Made by a program: the position numbers and the translations under genes. From positions 1-64,000 of the forward strand of contig CAWUSW010000036.1 in assembly GCA_963925675.1 (NCBI GenBank): DNA of 64,000 bases. Reading direction: 5' to 3'. The stretch is from Eutrophocola sp963925675 (GTDB lineage: Bacteria; Pseudomonadota; Gammaproteobacteria; Pseudomonadales; Pseudohongiellaceae). This document shows, one piece after another, positions 53,277 to 63,000 of the stretch; the first letter of the stretch is position 1; each line of letters starts with the position of its first letter. Below the pieces are notes generated by a model. It had not been told where the DNA came from, did no database searches, and worked only from the letters and a program-made list of their open reading frames with translations.

Positions 53277-53597
53277 ATGACAGACCTGAATAATTTGCTG
53301 AAGCAGGCAAAGGAAATGCAGGAGCAGTTTGAGAAATCCCAGAAGCAACTTGCTGAGCAGGAAGTAACTGGTGAGTCCGGGGCTGGCATGGTTAAAGTCA
53401 CCATGAACGGTAAGCATAATGTTAAAAATATTGCTCTGGATAGCAGTCTGATGACTGAGGATCAGACTTTGGTTGAAGATCTCATCGCCGCTGCAGTTAA
53501 TGACGCCGTGCGTAAAGTTGCTGAAAATAATAAAAACCAGTTATCTGGCATGGCTTCAGGGCTCAATCTTCCTGAAGGGTTCAAATTCCCGTTTTAG
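53277..53597 (+). CDS. ebfC: Nucleoid-associated protein EbfC (YbaB)
   Basis: This 106-residue DNA-binding protein has the YbaB/EbfC pattern: LNNLLKQAKEMQEQFEKSQ, then GMVKVTMNGKHNVKNIALD and DLIAAAVNDAVRKV. It lies between dnaX and recR as in most bacteria. A ribosome site (GAGG) precedes the ATG. Length is typical. Confidence 0.95.
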   Translation: MTDLNNLLKQAKEMQEQFEKSQKQLAEQEVTGESGAGMVKVTMNGKHNVKNIALDSSLMTEDQTLVEDLIAAAVNDAVRKVAENNKNQLSGMASGLNLPEGFKFPF

Positions 53598-53670
53598 GGA
53601 TGGTGCAATAAAAGCGCCGATGCACAGTAATCTATTTATTAATTATCCATGAATACTCTATGAATTTTTT

Positions 53671-54291
53671 ATGAACTATAGTCCGCTTATAGATCAGTTG
53701 ATCGACGCCTTCAGGCGCTTGCCAGGGGTAGGGCCAAAATCCGCCCAACGTATGGTTTTACATTTTCTTGAAAAGGATCGAAGCGGGGGTAAGATGCTTG
53801 CCGAGGCGCTTGAAGCAGCCATGGAAGGAGTGGGGCATTGTGAAAAATGCCGCACCTTGTCTGAAGAGACTCTTTGCCGAATATGTCAAAACCCTGGACG
53901 AGACCAGCTGACGATATGTGTTGTTGAAACCCCTGCCGATGTGTTTGCCGTCGAGCAGACCGCATCCTATAAGGGTTTGTATTTTGTACTTATGGGACAC
54001 CTGTCTCCCATTGACGGAGTCGGGCCTGACGAAATTGGTGTGACTCAGCTGCGTGACCTGGTAATTAATAGTGAGATTACAGAGATAATTCTTGCCACCA
54101 ACCCTACTGTTGAAGGTGAGGCCACGGCCTATTATATTGCGGAGCAATTTAAAGCGCCGTCTTTACAGGAAAGAAATATAAAAATATCCAGAATTGCTCA
54201 TGGCGTGCCTGTAGGCGGCGAGCTGGAATACATTGATGGCGGGACCTTGATTCATTCCTTTGCCGGGCGTCAGCCGATCAATAAAGTCTAG
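53671..54291 (+). CDS. recR: Recombination mediator RecR
   Basis: This 206-residue protein helps RecO load RecA. It has the HhH start LPGVGPKSAQRMVLHFLE, the zinc finger CEKCRTLSEETLCRIC, and the Toprim part ICVVETPADVFAVEQTASYKG. It is the third gene of the dnaX-ebfC-recR group, and recO is at 13012-13743. Confidence 0.97.
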   Translation: MNYSPLIDQLIDAFRRLPGVGPKSAQRMVLHFLEKDRSGGKMLAEALEAAMEGVGHCEKCRTLSEETLCRICQNPGRDQLTICVVETPADVFAVEQTASYKGLYFVLMGHLSPIDGVGPDEIGVTQLRDLVINSEITEIILATNPTVEGEATAYYIAEQFKAPSLQERNIKISRIAHGVPVGGELEYIDGGTLIHSFAGRQPINKV

Positions 54292-54350
54292 ATATTGCAC
54301 AGCATTATCGAACATAAATTTTCTGTAATTATAAATGTGAATAAAAGCTC

Positions 54351-55517
54351 ATGGCGTCAGACCACGTAATAAATGATAACTATATTCTGGTAGAAGACGA
54401 CCAGACATTGAATGATCTGTGCCAGCTCTGGCAGGACAGCCACTACCTTGCTATGGATACCGAATTTATTCGCACATCTACATTTTACCCCCATGTCGGA
54501 CTGATACAGATTAATGCGGGTGCGGGTAATTATTTGATTGACCCTCTCCAAATAAATGACTGGGAGGCCTTCAAGGCCTTGATGACGATGCAATCCATTA
54601 CCAAGATTTTTCATTCCTGCTCTGAAGATCTGCAAGTATTCATGGTTAAGCTACAGCTAATACCATCCCCTGTTTTTGATACCCAGATTGGTGCTGCATT
54701 TCTTAATGAAGGCTTTGGTAATAGTTATCATACCCTTGTCGTGGAATGCTTCGATATCGATCTTCCCAAAGGTGAAACCCGTTCAGACTGGTTGCAACGT
54801 CCGCTTCAGGATAAGCAACTTCATTATGCTGCGCAGGATGTGGCCTATTTACCAACTATCTACATGAAACAACTCAAGTCGCTGGAAGAAAAGGGGAGAT
54901 TGCCCTGGTTTCTGCAAGAATGTGAATCATTGCTCAATACCTATCGGAAAGAGATGGACGCTGATTTCTACGATTATTATCTGAATATCCGCGGGGCCTG
55001 GCAGCTCAATAGTCCTCAACTGCACATTCTCAGGCAACTTGCGCAATGGCGTGAGTTGCACGCCAGGAAACGAGATAAACCACGTAACTGGATCATCAAG
55101 GACAAGAGCCTGATTGAAATAGCAAGACTAATGCCTGACAGTATTGAGCAGTTAGGCATGATAGATGACCTGGGTCATAACTTCCTGCGCCATGAGGGTC
55201 AGGAAATATTGGACCTGGTAGTTAATGCACTTGCAGAGCCTGATGAAGGTCAGCCTGTTACTTTGCCACAACCTCTGTATGCTAAAGCCAAAAGCCGGCT
55301 TAAAAAAGCACAGCAATATGCCGAGAAGAAATCCATTGAACTGGATTTGCCGGTAGAAATTCTTATCAGGAAGCGCTGGTTGATTACAATTTTACAAGAT
55401 TTGCATCTCCTGGAAAAAAGCCCAACAGCCTCACCTGAGGATCTGTTGCTGCCAGAAGAGTTGGCAGGGTGGCGCAAAGATCTGCTGTTTCCTGGCTTAA
55501 TTGAATCCATGAGGTAA
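54351..55517 (+). CDS. rnd: Ribonuclease D
   Basis: This 388-residue 3'-5' exonuclease trims tRNA ends. The DEDD catalytic motifs are visible: AMDTEFIRTSTFYPHVGLIQI near residue 33, then KIFHSCSEDLQVF, and HYAAQDVAYLPTIY. HRDC domains occupy the C-terminal half (LRQLAQWRELHARKRDKPRNWI). It lies directly before ycgL and ycgN, an order known in Pseudomonas. Confidence 0.95.
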   Translation: MASDHVINDNYILVEDDQTLNDLCQLWQDSHYLAMDTEFIRTSTFYPHVGLIQINAGAGNYLIDPLQINDWEAFKALMTMQSITKIFHSCSEDLQVFMVKLQLIPSPVFDTQIGAAFLNEGFGNSYHTLVVECFDIDLPKGETRSDWLQRPLQDKQLHYAAQDVAYLPTIYMKQLKSLEEKGRLPWFLQECESLLNTYRKEMDADFYDYYLNIRGAWQLNSPQLHILRQLAQWRELHARKRDKPRNWIIKDKSLIEIARLMPDSIEQLGMIDDLGHNFLRHEGQEILDLVVNALAEPDEGQPVTLPQPLYAKAKSRLKKAQQYAEKKSIELDLPVEILIRKRWLITILQDLHLLEKSPTASPEDLLLPEELAGWRKDLLFPGLIESMR

Positions 55518-55521
55518 ATTT

Positions 55522-55800
55522 GTGACAGAATCTGACGCCATCTTATGCACTATTTTTAAAGGCAGTCGTGAGAGCGAGATGTATTTATATGTGCCGCAAA
55601 AAGCCGGAAAGGAAAATATTCCCGAGAGCTTGCGTGAGCGCATGGGAGATATCCGTGAAGTTATGACGCTCAAGCTTACCCCGGACAAAAAACTGGCCAG
55701 GGCAAATTCGGTGAAAGTACTTAATGATATTAAAGAGAAAGGCTACTATTTGCAGTTACCGCCTGACATTACCGGGCAGGTAACATTTGATGGGGATTAA
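55522..55800 (+). CDS. ycgL: YcgL domain-containing protein
   Basis: This 92-residue protein starts GTG at 55522, five bases after rnd, and has the YcgL pattern: CTIFKGSRESEMYLYVPQKAG and YYLQLPPDITGQV. The family function is unclear, but it lies with rnd in many gammaproteobacteria, suggesting an RNA-related role. Confidence 0.9.
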   Translation: MTESDAILCTIFKGSRESEMYLYVPQKAGKENIPESLRERMGDIREVMTLKLTPDKKLARANSVKVLNDIKEKGYYLQLPPDITGQVTFDGD

Positions 55801-55845
55801 GCCCGGACTTGCCAATGCAGGCTGGATTTAACACAGGAGCCGATT

Positions 55846-56298
55846 ATTTCTACTCAAAAAAATTTACCCTTTTGGGAAAGCAAAACACTCAGCGAGATGA
55901 CACCGAAAGAATGGGAGTCGCTTTGTGATGGCTGTGCCAAATGTTGTCTGCATAAACTGGAGGATGAAGATAGCGGTGAGGTTTTTTATACACGCGTAGT
56001 TTGTAGTTATCTGGATGAAGAACAATGTCGCTGCAGCGTTTATGGTGAGCGCCAAAAACTAGTCCCTGACTGTGTGATTCTGACACCGAAAAACCTGAAT
56101 GATTTAAGCTGGATGCCGGGAACCTGTGCTTACCGTCTTCTTCATGAGGGCAAGTCTCTGCCTATCTGGCATCCTTTGATTACAGGTAGCAGGGATGCCA
56201 TGATAAGTACAGACAACACTGTTACCGGTAAAGTTATTTCAGAAGATTTTGTTCATGAAGATGGTTTTGAAGAACATATCGTTAAGTGGGCGGATTGA
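55846..56298 (+). CDS. ycgN: YcgN (UPF0260) Cys-rich protein with probable AUU start
   Basis: The YcgN family begins with a conserved FW(E/Q)SKTL segment, which is encoded here in frame before the first ATG at 55897. No ATG, GTG or TTG exists in frame before that point. ATT at 55846 has AGGAG six bases upstream (55835-55839), making it the likely start (150 residues). The cysteine cluster (CDGCAKCCLHKL, CRCSVYGERQ, CVIL, CAYRLL) probably binds a metal or cluster. The protein follows ycgL, as in relatives. Confidence 0.8.
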   Translation: MSTQKNLPFWESKTLSEMTPKEWESLCDGCAKCCLHKLEDEDSGEVFYTRVVCSYLDEEQCRCSVYGERQKLVPDCVILTPKNLNDLSWMPGTCAYRLLHEGKSLPIWHPLITGSRDAMISTDNTVTGKVISEDFVHEDGFEEHIVKWAD

Positions 56299-56306
56299 TT
56301 TAGAAA

Positions 56307-56702
56307 ATGGAAACACAGGACTACATAACGGCCTGGCTGGTTTATCTGTTAGCCGGGATTGCATTCAGTTTTATGAGCTGGAAAGTAATGAAAAAATTCC
56401 TGTGGCGCGAACTCGCCTATCTGCTGCAAAGCATGTTGCTCGCTATTATCTTTACGCCCTGGTACGTGCTGCCCGAAGATGAAATTCTGGCGCCGGCGCT
56501 GATTGTGTTCATGCTTGACTTGATTACCGTGGATGTCAGCACAGGTATTCGCGCACTAATCCCTCTGGTGATGGCTATCCTGTTTGGAATCATTGTGACG
56601 ATTATTCTCAGTGTGATTTATCGGATTCGGCGTAAAAAAAATTCCTCAGAAGTAGTCGCCGAAGTCTGGCAAGTAAAGAAAAAAAAGAGTGAAGTAAGCT
56701 AG
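56307..56702 (+). CDS. Small integral membrane protein
   Basis: This 131-residue protein has about four hydrophobic segments: near residues 9-23, 36-52, 60-72 and 85-108. A basic C-terminal tail follows. I do not recognise a named family, but similar proteins occur next to ycgN in pseudomonads. It starts eight bases after the ycgN stop, so it is probably co-transcribed. Its gene converges on pspF. Confidence 0.75.
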   Translation: METQDYITAWLVYLLAGIAFSFMSWKVMKKFLWRELAYLLQSMLLAIIFTPWYVLPEDEILAPALIVFMLDLITVDVSTGIRALIPLVMAILFGIIVTIILSVIYRIRRKKNSSEVVAEVWQVKKKKSEVS

Positions 56703-56718
56703 AAGTAAGTGCTGAAAT

Positions 56719-57747
56719 TTAACTGTTCAGATCGTATTTTCGTAAATAGCCGCGTAATTGATCGTAACTCAGATCCAGCAGTTTTGCCGTTTTTCGCTGG
56801 TTATGCCGACACTGTTTCAATGCCTGTCGCAAAAGTCTTTTCTCAAACTCCTGAACCTGATGTTTGAAACCTATAGAGCCGAATTCAAAATCTGCTTCTG
56901 TGACAAATTCATTCGCCACTTCAGCTTTTTCTGATTTGTTTGCGGGGCCTGTTGACGTTGGCCGGTAAGGTGAAGCGAATGGGTCAAATACTATATCCCT
57001 GATGGTCTTGTCAGGATCTTCGGATTGGTAAACGCAACGCTCAATCACATTTTTCAATTCCCTGATGTTTCCTGGCCAGGGGTAGTCGCATAATGCTTTA
57101 GCTGCGCTTTTACTAAAACCTGGAAAATATTCCCTTTCCAGCTCCTTTATCATGTTAATGGCAAAATGTTGGGCCAGGACAGGTATGTCTTCAAGTCGTT
57201 CCCGTAATGGAGGCAGGGTAATAACATCAAAGGCCAGCCGGTCGAGCAGGTCGTCACGAAATTTTCCATCCCGTGCCAGTTGTGGCAAATCCACATTGGT
57301 GGCAGCAACGATTCTGACATCGACGTTGATGGGTTTGGTGCCGCCCAAACGTTCGATTTCCCCGTATTCCGTAACCCGGAGAATTCTTTCCTGAACCGCC
57401 ATGGACGTGGTGGCTAATTCATCCAGAAACAAAGTGCCTCCATGCGCTCTTTCAAAAAAGCCTTTCTGCTGTTTGTTTGCCCCGGTGAAGGCACCAGCCT
57501 CATGTCCGAATAATTGGGACTCCAGCAAGGCCTCGTTAAAAGCCGCGCAATTAATCTTGATGAAAGGCTGTTCCCAGCGCTTCGAGAGAAAGTGCAGTCT
57601 GGAGGCAACCAGTTCCTTGCCGGTACCTCGTTCCCCGATTATCAAGATAGGTTTATTGAGGGGAGCGAGACGGGAAAGCTGTTCCTGCATGACAAGAAAA
57701 TTGCCGGACTCCCCGATCATGCGGTCGTTGCCTGTGATATCTTCCAT
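56719..57747 (-). CDS. pspF: Psp operon activator PspF (sigma-54 enhancer-binding)
   Basis: With Met at 57747 the protein has 342 residues and begins MEDITGNDRMIGESGNFLVM, as in PspF. It has the sigma-54 AAA+ domain: Walker A IIGERGTGKELVA, the GAFTGA loop that contacts sigma-54, and LFLDELATTSMAVQER. A FIS-type HTH ends the protein (NQRKTAKLLDLSYDQLRGYL). It has no receiver domain, as for PspF, which PspA restrains. It is divergent from the psp operon. A longer frame to 57819 has no family support. Confidence 0.93.
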   Translation of the reverse strand: MEDITGNDRMIGESGNFLVMQEQLSRLAPLNKPILIIGERGTGKELVASRLHFLSKRWEQPFIKINCAAFNEALLESQLFGHEAGAFTGANKQQKGFFERAHGGTLFLDELATTSMAVQERILRVTEYGEIERLGGTKPINVDVRIVAATNVDLPQLARDGKFRDDLLDRLAFDVITLPPLRERLEDIPVLAQHFAINMIKELEREYFPGFSKSAAKALCDYPWPGNIRELKNVIERCVYQSEDPDKTIRDIVFDPFASPYRPTSTGPANKSEKAEVANEFVTEADFEFGSIGFKHQVQEFEKRLLRQALKQCRHNQRKTAKLLDLSYDQLRGYLRKYDLNS

Positions 57748-57888
57748 AGAGTTCAGTAATACAGGAGCATTAGATGCGGTGAAAAATACCACAAATTGGT
57801 AATTATCCCAATAAAGCATTAATAACTATGTGCTTGAATCTTAAATAAAACCAATAATATCAGTATGTTAGTGTTTTTTAAGAAATGT

Positions 57889-57904
57889 TGGCATGACCTC
57901 TGCA
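57889..57904 (+). promoter_or_regulatory. Sigma-54 promoter of the psp operon
   Basis: TGGCATGACCTCTGCA matches the sigma-54 consensus TGGCAYR-N4-TTGCA at almost every position, including the GG at -24 and GC at -12. The transcript would start near 57916. This implies the lipoprotein gene at 57953 is the first gene of the psp operon. PspF sites would lie upstream in the shared intergenic region. Confidence 0.88.
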
Positions 57905-57952
57905 ATACCTCTGGTAAGTAGGAATAAGGCAGTTTTTTTAAACGAGGTAGTT

Positions 57953-58180
57953 ATGAAATACAAAGGACTCTTTATCGTCATGAGCTCGGCGTTCGCACTC
58001 ACTAGCTGTATCTATGTGAGCGAATCCGAGAATGACAGACACAATGACAGGACTCAGCCTAATGCAGAACCGGCAATTGGTCTGGAGTTGCTGGATGTGG
58101 ACCGCGCTCGCTCATCCGGTGTTATTTTTGGCACTGAATACGAGTTGGCAAAACAAGCAATTCTGGATGACATTAACTAA
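57953..58180 (+). CDS. Small lipoprotein, first gene of the psp operon
   Basis: With Met at 57953 (GAGGT just upstream) the product has 75 residues and a lipobox LTSC with lipidated Cys19. Residue 20 is Ile, so outer-membrane sorting is likely. The mature part is acidic and short (ESENDRHNDRTQPNAEPAIG). A longer frame from 57893 would start inside the sigma-54 promoter, so I rejected it. It is not a standard Psp protein. Its role in envelope stress is an inference from position. Confidence 0.78.
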   Translation: MKYKGLFIVMSSAFALTSCIYVSESENDRHNDRTQPNAEPAIGLELLDVDRARSSGVIFGTEYELAKQAILDDIN

Positions 58181-58191
58181 GAGGTATAGTC

Positions 58192-58854
58192 ATGGGTATA
58201 TTTTCTAGACTGTCAGATATCATCAATTCCAATATCAACTCTCTCCTGGACAAGGCTGAGGATCCTGAAAAAATGATTCGCATGGTCATTCAGGAAATGG
58301 AAGAAACGTTGGTAGAAGTTCGAAGTACTTCAGCCCGCATTATCGCTGACAAGAAGGAACTGCTGCGCCGTAACAGCAAATTGGAGAAGCAGATTGATGA
58401 CTGGCAGCAAAAAGCTGAACTGGCTTTAAGTAAAAGCAGGGATGACCTGGCAAAAGCAGCATTACTTGAGAAGTCTGCAGTCAGTGATGTAATCGTTCTT
58501 GTGCAGGAAGATATGAAGAAGCTGGATGATTCATTAAACAAACTCAGCTCTGAAATTGAACAACTGCAAACTAAACTTAATGATGTGCGGACAAGACAAA
58601 AAGCACTCTTGATGCGTCATACGGCAACCAGGTCACGGCACGCAGTGAGCAACAAATTGCATAACTCTTCTATTGATGAGGCAATCAATAAATTTGATCA
58701 CTATGAGAAAAAGATAGAAGTCATGGAAGGTGAAATTGAAGCTAATGAGATTGGCAACCGCGGTATTTCAGCAGAATTCGATGCCCTGGAAAAAGAAGGT
58801 AAGATCGACCAGGAACTTGAAGACCTGAAATCGAAACTCAAAGACAGGAAATAA
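58192..58854 (+). CDS. pspA: Phage shock protein A
   Basis: This 220-residue protein is almost entirely coiled coil, with the PspA start IFSRLSDIINSNINSLLDKAEDPEKMI. It has the IRMVIQEMEETLVEV and ARSTSARI-like stretches expected of the ESCRT-III-like fold. It binds stressed membranes and restrains PspF. It lies 11 bases after the lipoprotein gene. Length is typical. Confidence 0.97.
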   Translation: MGIFSRLSDIINSNINSLLDKAEDPEKMIRMVIQEMEETLVEVRSTSARIIADKKELLRRNSKLEKQIDDWQQKAELALSKSRDDLAKAALLEKSAVSDVIVLVQEDMKKLDDSLNKLSSEIEQLQTKLNDVRTRQKALLMRHTATRSRHAVSNKLHNSSIDEAINKFDHYEKKIEVMEGEIEANEIGNRGISAEFDALEKEGKIDQELEDLKSKLKDRK

Positions 58855-58866
58855 GGGTTAAAAATC

Positions 58867-59112
58867 ATGAGTGGCTTCTTTGATTCAATGATTGGTTTTA
58901 TGGCAGTAACAATGCCGATCTGGATTGTATGGATAATTTTCCATTACAAGTATGCAAATAAACGTAGCAGCGGCAGTATTAGTGCGGAAGAAGCCCTGCA
59001 GCTGGACGAATTGATGGATGTTGCCGACAGTATGGCTGAGCGTATTAAAACTCTTGAATCCATTCTGGATGATGAAACTCCTGAATGGCGTGACAAGGTA
59101 AGGGAGCAGTAA
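58867..59112 (+). CDS. pspB: Phage shock protein B
   Basis: This 81-residue protein has one N-terminal membrane segment (MIGFMAVTMPIWIVWIIFHY) and a cytoplasmic coiled coil ending DDETPEWRDKVREQ. It matches PspB, which with PspC senses membrane stress and releases PspF. pspC starts one base after its stop. Confidence 0.94.
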   Translation: MSGFFDSMIGFMAVTMPIWIVWIIFHYKYANKRSSGSISAEEALQLDELMDVADSMAERIKTLESILDDETPEWRDKVREQ

Positions 59113-59113
59113 G

Positions 59114-59881
59114 GTGAGTAACAGGAAGCCCCGTAAGCGGACATTAACACTGGACAAGGAACATAAAAAATTTCTTGGTGTTTGTGCAGGAGTCGCCGAG
59201 TACCTGGAAGTAGAACCCTGGACGGTTCGGCTGGTCTTTCTGGTGAGTATTTTATTCGGTGGCTGGTTTCTGATTCCAATCTACTTTATCGCATGGTTCT
59301 GTCTTGATGATAAACCGGGTGAGGGACTCAGTACTCTGGCGGAAAGCCATCCGATGAAGCATTTCAGAACAGTGGATTATAAAAAGCAGCTGTATCGAAA
59401 TACAGAAGATGGCAAATTTCTGGGTATCTGTGCAGGCGTCGCTGATTATCTTGAGGTTAATGTTTTCGCAGTACGTCTTGTATTCCTTGTATTGTTGATA
59501 CTTACTTCGGCAATACCCCTGGTGGTGTATTTTGCTGCTTATTTCATTCTTGATCAAAAGCCGCTTACCAGAATGCGTGGTAGAAGATCTGATAGCAGAC
59601 GCAGATCAGAAAGCCGGCATGCTAAAACAAACAGACATGCTGATTTTGTTGATGATACTGCTAGCAAGATGCATCAAGATGCGCCAGAACAAGAGGGTGA
59701 AAATACCGATGAAGACGGCGAACAATTAGCCCGACCTTTTACTGCAAGAACTTATTCCAAGCGCAGGGAATTTAAATATTGCGCCAGAAAATTTACCACG
59801 CTGCAGGAAAGGCTGGCTAAAATGGAAGCTTATGTGACTTCCAATCAATTCAGATTACACCGGGAGTTTAAGAATATTTAA
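59114..59881 (+). CDS. pspC: PspC with two tandem PspC domains
   Basis: The 255-residue protein (GTG start) has two PspC domains in a row: LDKEHKKFLGVCAGVAEYLE with VRLVFLVSILFGG, and then YRNTEDGKFLGICAGVADYLE with VRLVFLVLLILTSA. Each has a membrane part after it. E. coli PspC has one and is about 119 residues. A charged linker follows, then a C-terminal coiled coil LQERLAKMEAYVTSNQFRLHREF resembling the PspC zipper. It likely partners with PspB. Confidence 0.92.
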   Translation: MSNRKPRKRTLTLDKEHKKFLGVCAGVAEYLEVEPWTVRLVFLVSILFGGWFLIPIYFIAWFCLDDKPGEGLSTLAESHPMKHFRTVDYKKQLYRNTEDGKFLGICAGVADYLEVNVFAVRLVFLVLLILTSAIPLVVYFAAYFILDQKPLTRMRGRRSDSRRRSESRHAKTNRHADFVDDTASKMHQDAPEQEGENTDEDGEQLARPFTARTYSKRREFKYCARKFTTLQERLAKMEAYVTSNQFRLHREFKNI

Positions 59882-60021
59882 GCTGGACAAACCAGGTCGT
59901 GAATTTGATAGCAAATTTTGCAATAGATGACAGCGCCCCTTGTTATTTTTACAAGTCTTATACCTTTCTTAATTGACCGTACTTCCTTGCCGCTGAACGG
60001 GCAAACCTAATTGCTGGTAAA

Positions 60022-60030
60022 TGCTATAAT
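60022..60030 (+). promoter_or_regulatory. Extended -10 promoter before hrpA
   Basis: TGCTATAAT is a perfect extended -10 element. A good -35 is not seen, which is usual for this type. The predicted start near 60037 leaves a short leader to the GTG at 60054. Confidence 0.6.
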
Positions 60031-60053
60031 TGCGCTTTTTTGAAGTGCGTAAA

Positions 60054-63000
60054 GTGTCGGTATCTCCTAAACAAATATTATCCCTGATTCCCGAGTGTCT
60101 GAGTAAAGATCAGCACCGCCTGCGTATGTCCCTGCAAAAAATAAGGCAAGCTGAGAAAGCGGAATCTTTACAGCATGGAAAAAGTAATCAGTCAGTAAAA
60201 CTTGAAAAACTGGCATCACTGGTTGAGCACTCCATCTCACAGGTTCAGGCACGTAAAAAACGCTTGCCGGCTATTTCTTACCCTTCGGAATTGCCCTTGT
60301 CAGGCAAAGTCGAAGAGATTAAAAAAGCCATATCAGAAAACCAGATTGTCGTGATTGCCGGGGAAACCGGTTCGGGCAAAACCACCCAATTACCCAAGAT
60401 TTGTCTGGAGCTTGGACTGGGAGTGAAAGGCATGATTGGGCATACCCAGCCCCGACGTTTGGCTGCCAGAACTGTCTGCAGTCGGATAGGGGAAGAGTTA
60501 GGCGTAGGTGGAACCAGCGCTGTTGCTTATCAGGTGCGTTTTCAGGATTACACCGACGATAATACCTATATCAAATTAATGACAGACGGGATCTTGCTAT
60601 CAGAGATCCGTGAAGATCCTTTCCTCAATAAATACGACACGCTGATTATTGATGAAGCACACGAACGCAGTCTTAATATAGATTTTCTGCTGGGTTACTT
60701 GAAACGTTTGCTGGTAAAAAGACCAGGTCTGAAGCTGATTGTAACTTCTGCCACAATTGATCTGGAAAAATTCTCCTCACATTTTAATGATGCCCCTATC
60801 ATTGAAGTCTCCGGACGTACTTATCCGGTGAATTTTGTCTACCAGCCCCCTGAACAGAGAGCTGATGAAGAGTTGGGAGAGCGCATTATTGATGCTGTCC
60901 ACGAAATAAAGAAAATTGGCAAAAAAAGCCCAATCCCTCATCGGGATATTCTGGTATTTCTCAGCGGAGAAAAAGAAATTCGTGATACTGCGGATGCCAT
61001 CAGGAAAGATAAATCTCTTGATCTGGAGGTGTTACCCCTTTATGCCAGGTTGAGCAACAAGGAACAAAACCGGGTTTTTCAGTCCCACAGCAAGCAACGT
61101 ATTGTCCTGGCAACAAATGTTGCCGAAACCTCACTTACGGTGCCGGGCATTGGTTATGTGATTGACACCGGCACTGCTCGAATCAGCAGATACAGTGTAC
61201 GCAGTAAAATTCAGCGCCTCCCTATTGAAGCAATCTCTCAAGCCAGTGCGAACCAGAGGGCAGGGCGATGTGGACGTTTGTGTCCGGGGACCTGTATTCG
61301 CCTTTACAGTGAAGAAGACTTTAACGGTCGGCCGGAATATACCGACACAGAAATAACCCGGACTAATCTGGCGTCAGTCATTCTACAAATGCTGGTATTG
61401 AAATTGGGAGACATCGAGTCATTTCCCTTTGTAGATCCACCGGAAAGTAATGCGGTAAAGGATGGTTTCAAGATTCTGGAAGAATTGGGGGCTGTTAATT
61501 CAGACGGACGCATCAGCAATAGCGGTCGCCAAATGGCCAAATTTCCAGTTGATCCCAGACTGGCTCGAATCCTCTTGTCTGGAGCCAGACATAATTGCCT
61601 CCATGAATTATTAATCATTGTCAGTGCGCTCAGTATTCAGGATCCACGCGAAAGACCTGCCGAGAAAAGACAGGCTGCTGACCAGGCTCACAAACGTTTT
61701 AGTCATCCCGAGTCAGATTTTTTGGCCTGGACTAATCTCTGGGAGTTCTTTGAAGAGAATAGACAGGTACTGGGAAGGAATAAGCTCGGAAAATTTTGTC
61801 ATCAAAACTTTCTATCTTATATGCGCATGGGCGAATGGCGCGATGTGCATCGACAGTTAAAGCTGGTAAGTCAGGAATTAAAGCTTAGCGTTAATAGCAA
61901 GCCCGCTATTTACGAAGAGGTTCATCAGTCGTTATTAACTGGTCTGGTGAGTAATGTGGCAAATCGTCTGGAAGATAAAACCTATCTGGGTGCTCGTAAC
62001 AGGAAATTCAGGATTTTCCCTGGGTCCGAATTACATAATAAAAAATACCCCTGGATACTTGCTGCAGAGCTGGTGGAAACATCTCAATTATTTGCACGTA
62101 TGAATGCTCGGGTCGAACCGGCCTGGATTGAAAAACAGGCAGGTGAACTGCTCAAACATCATTATGCTGAGCCTCACTGGGAAAAGCGCCAGGGCAAAGT
62201 CATAGCCCTGGAAAAAGTCAGTCTCTATGGGCTGATACTTGCAGAAAACCGTAAAGTGAACTACAGCCTTATTGATCCTGTTATAAGTAGGGAGATTTTT
62301 ATACGGGAGGGGCTGGTACCGGCTCAGGTCAATACCAGAGTCGCGTTTTATTCGCATAACGCTGAATTGATTAAGGAGATAGAAAATCTTGAGGACAGAA
62401 CCCGGCGTAAAGATATCCTGATTAACGATGAAGACTTGTTTCAGTTATATGAACCCCATATTCCCGCTCATGTTTTTGATCAGGCCAGTCTGGAGCGCTG
62501 GGTAAAAAAAATGCCTGAAGCAGAGCTGAAAAAGCTGCTTTTTAACAGGCAAGACTTACAGAATAAAACTGAAGATGATTTAAATCTGACTGCATTTCCT
62601 GACCAGATACAAGCGGGCCATTTAACGCTGGATCTTGATTATCAGTTCGAGCCAGGGAAATCCGCTGATGGTGTTTCGGTAGATGTTCCTATATCAGTGT
62701 TAATGCAGTTGAAGGAAGAAGACCTGGACTGGTTAGTCCCTGGCATGTTGCGCGAAAAGTGTATTGCTATGGTGAAAGCCTTGCCTAAAGCCATCAGGAA
62801 AAATTTTGTGCCGGTGCCGGATTATATTGATCGGGTTTTGACGCAGATTGAGCAAGGCGAAGGGGATCTCAAAGCCGTACTTGCCAGTCAGCTGCAACGA
62901 CTTGCAGCAGTTTCTATTCCCCCTGACAGTTGGCGAGACTTTGTGCTTCCGGATCATCTAAAAATGAATATCAATGTGCTGGATGAAAATGGCCGAGTAC

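Noticed and set aside
57820..57892. Upstream extensions of pspF and the lipoprotein gene
   Set aside because: The extensions lie inside the shared promoter region and have no family or ribosome-site support.
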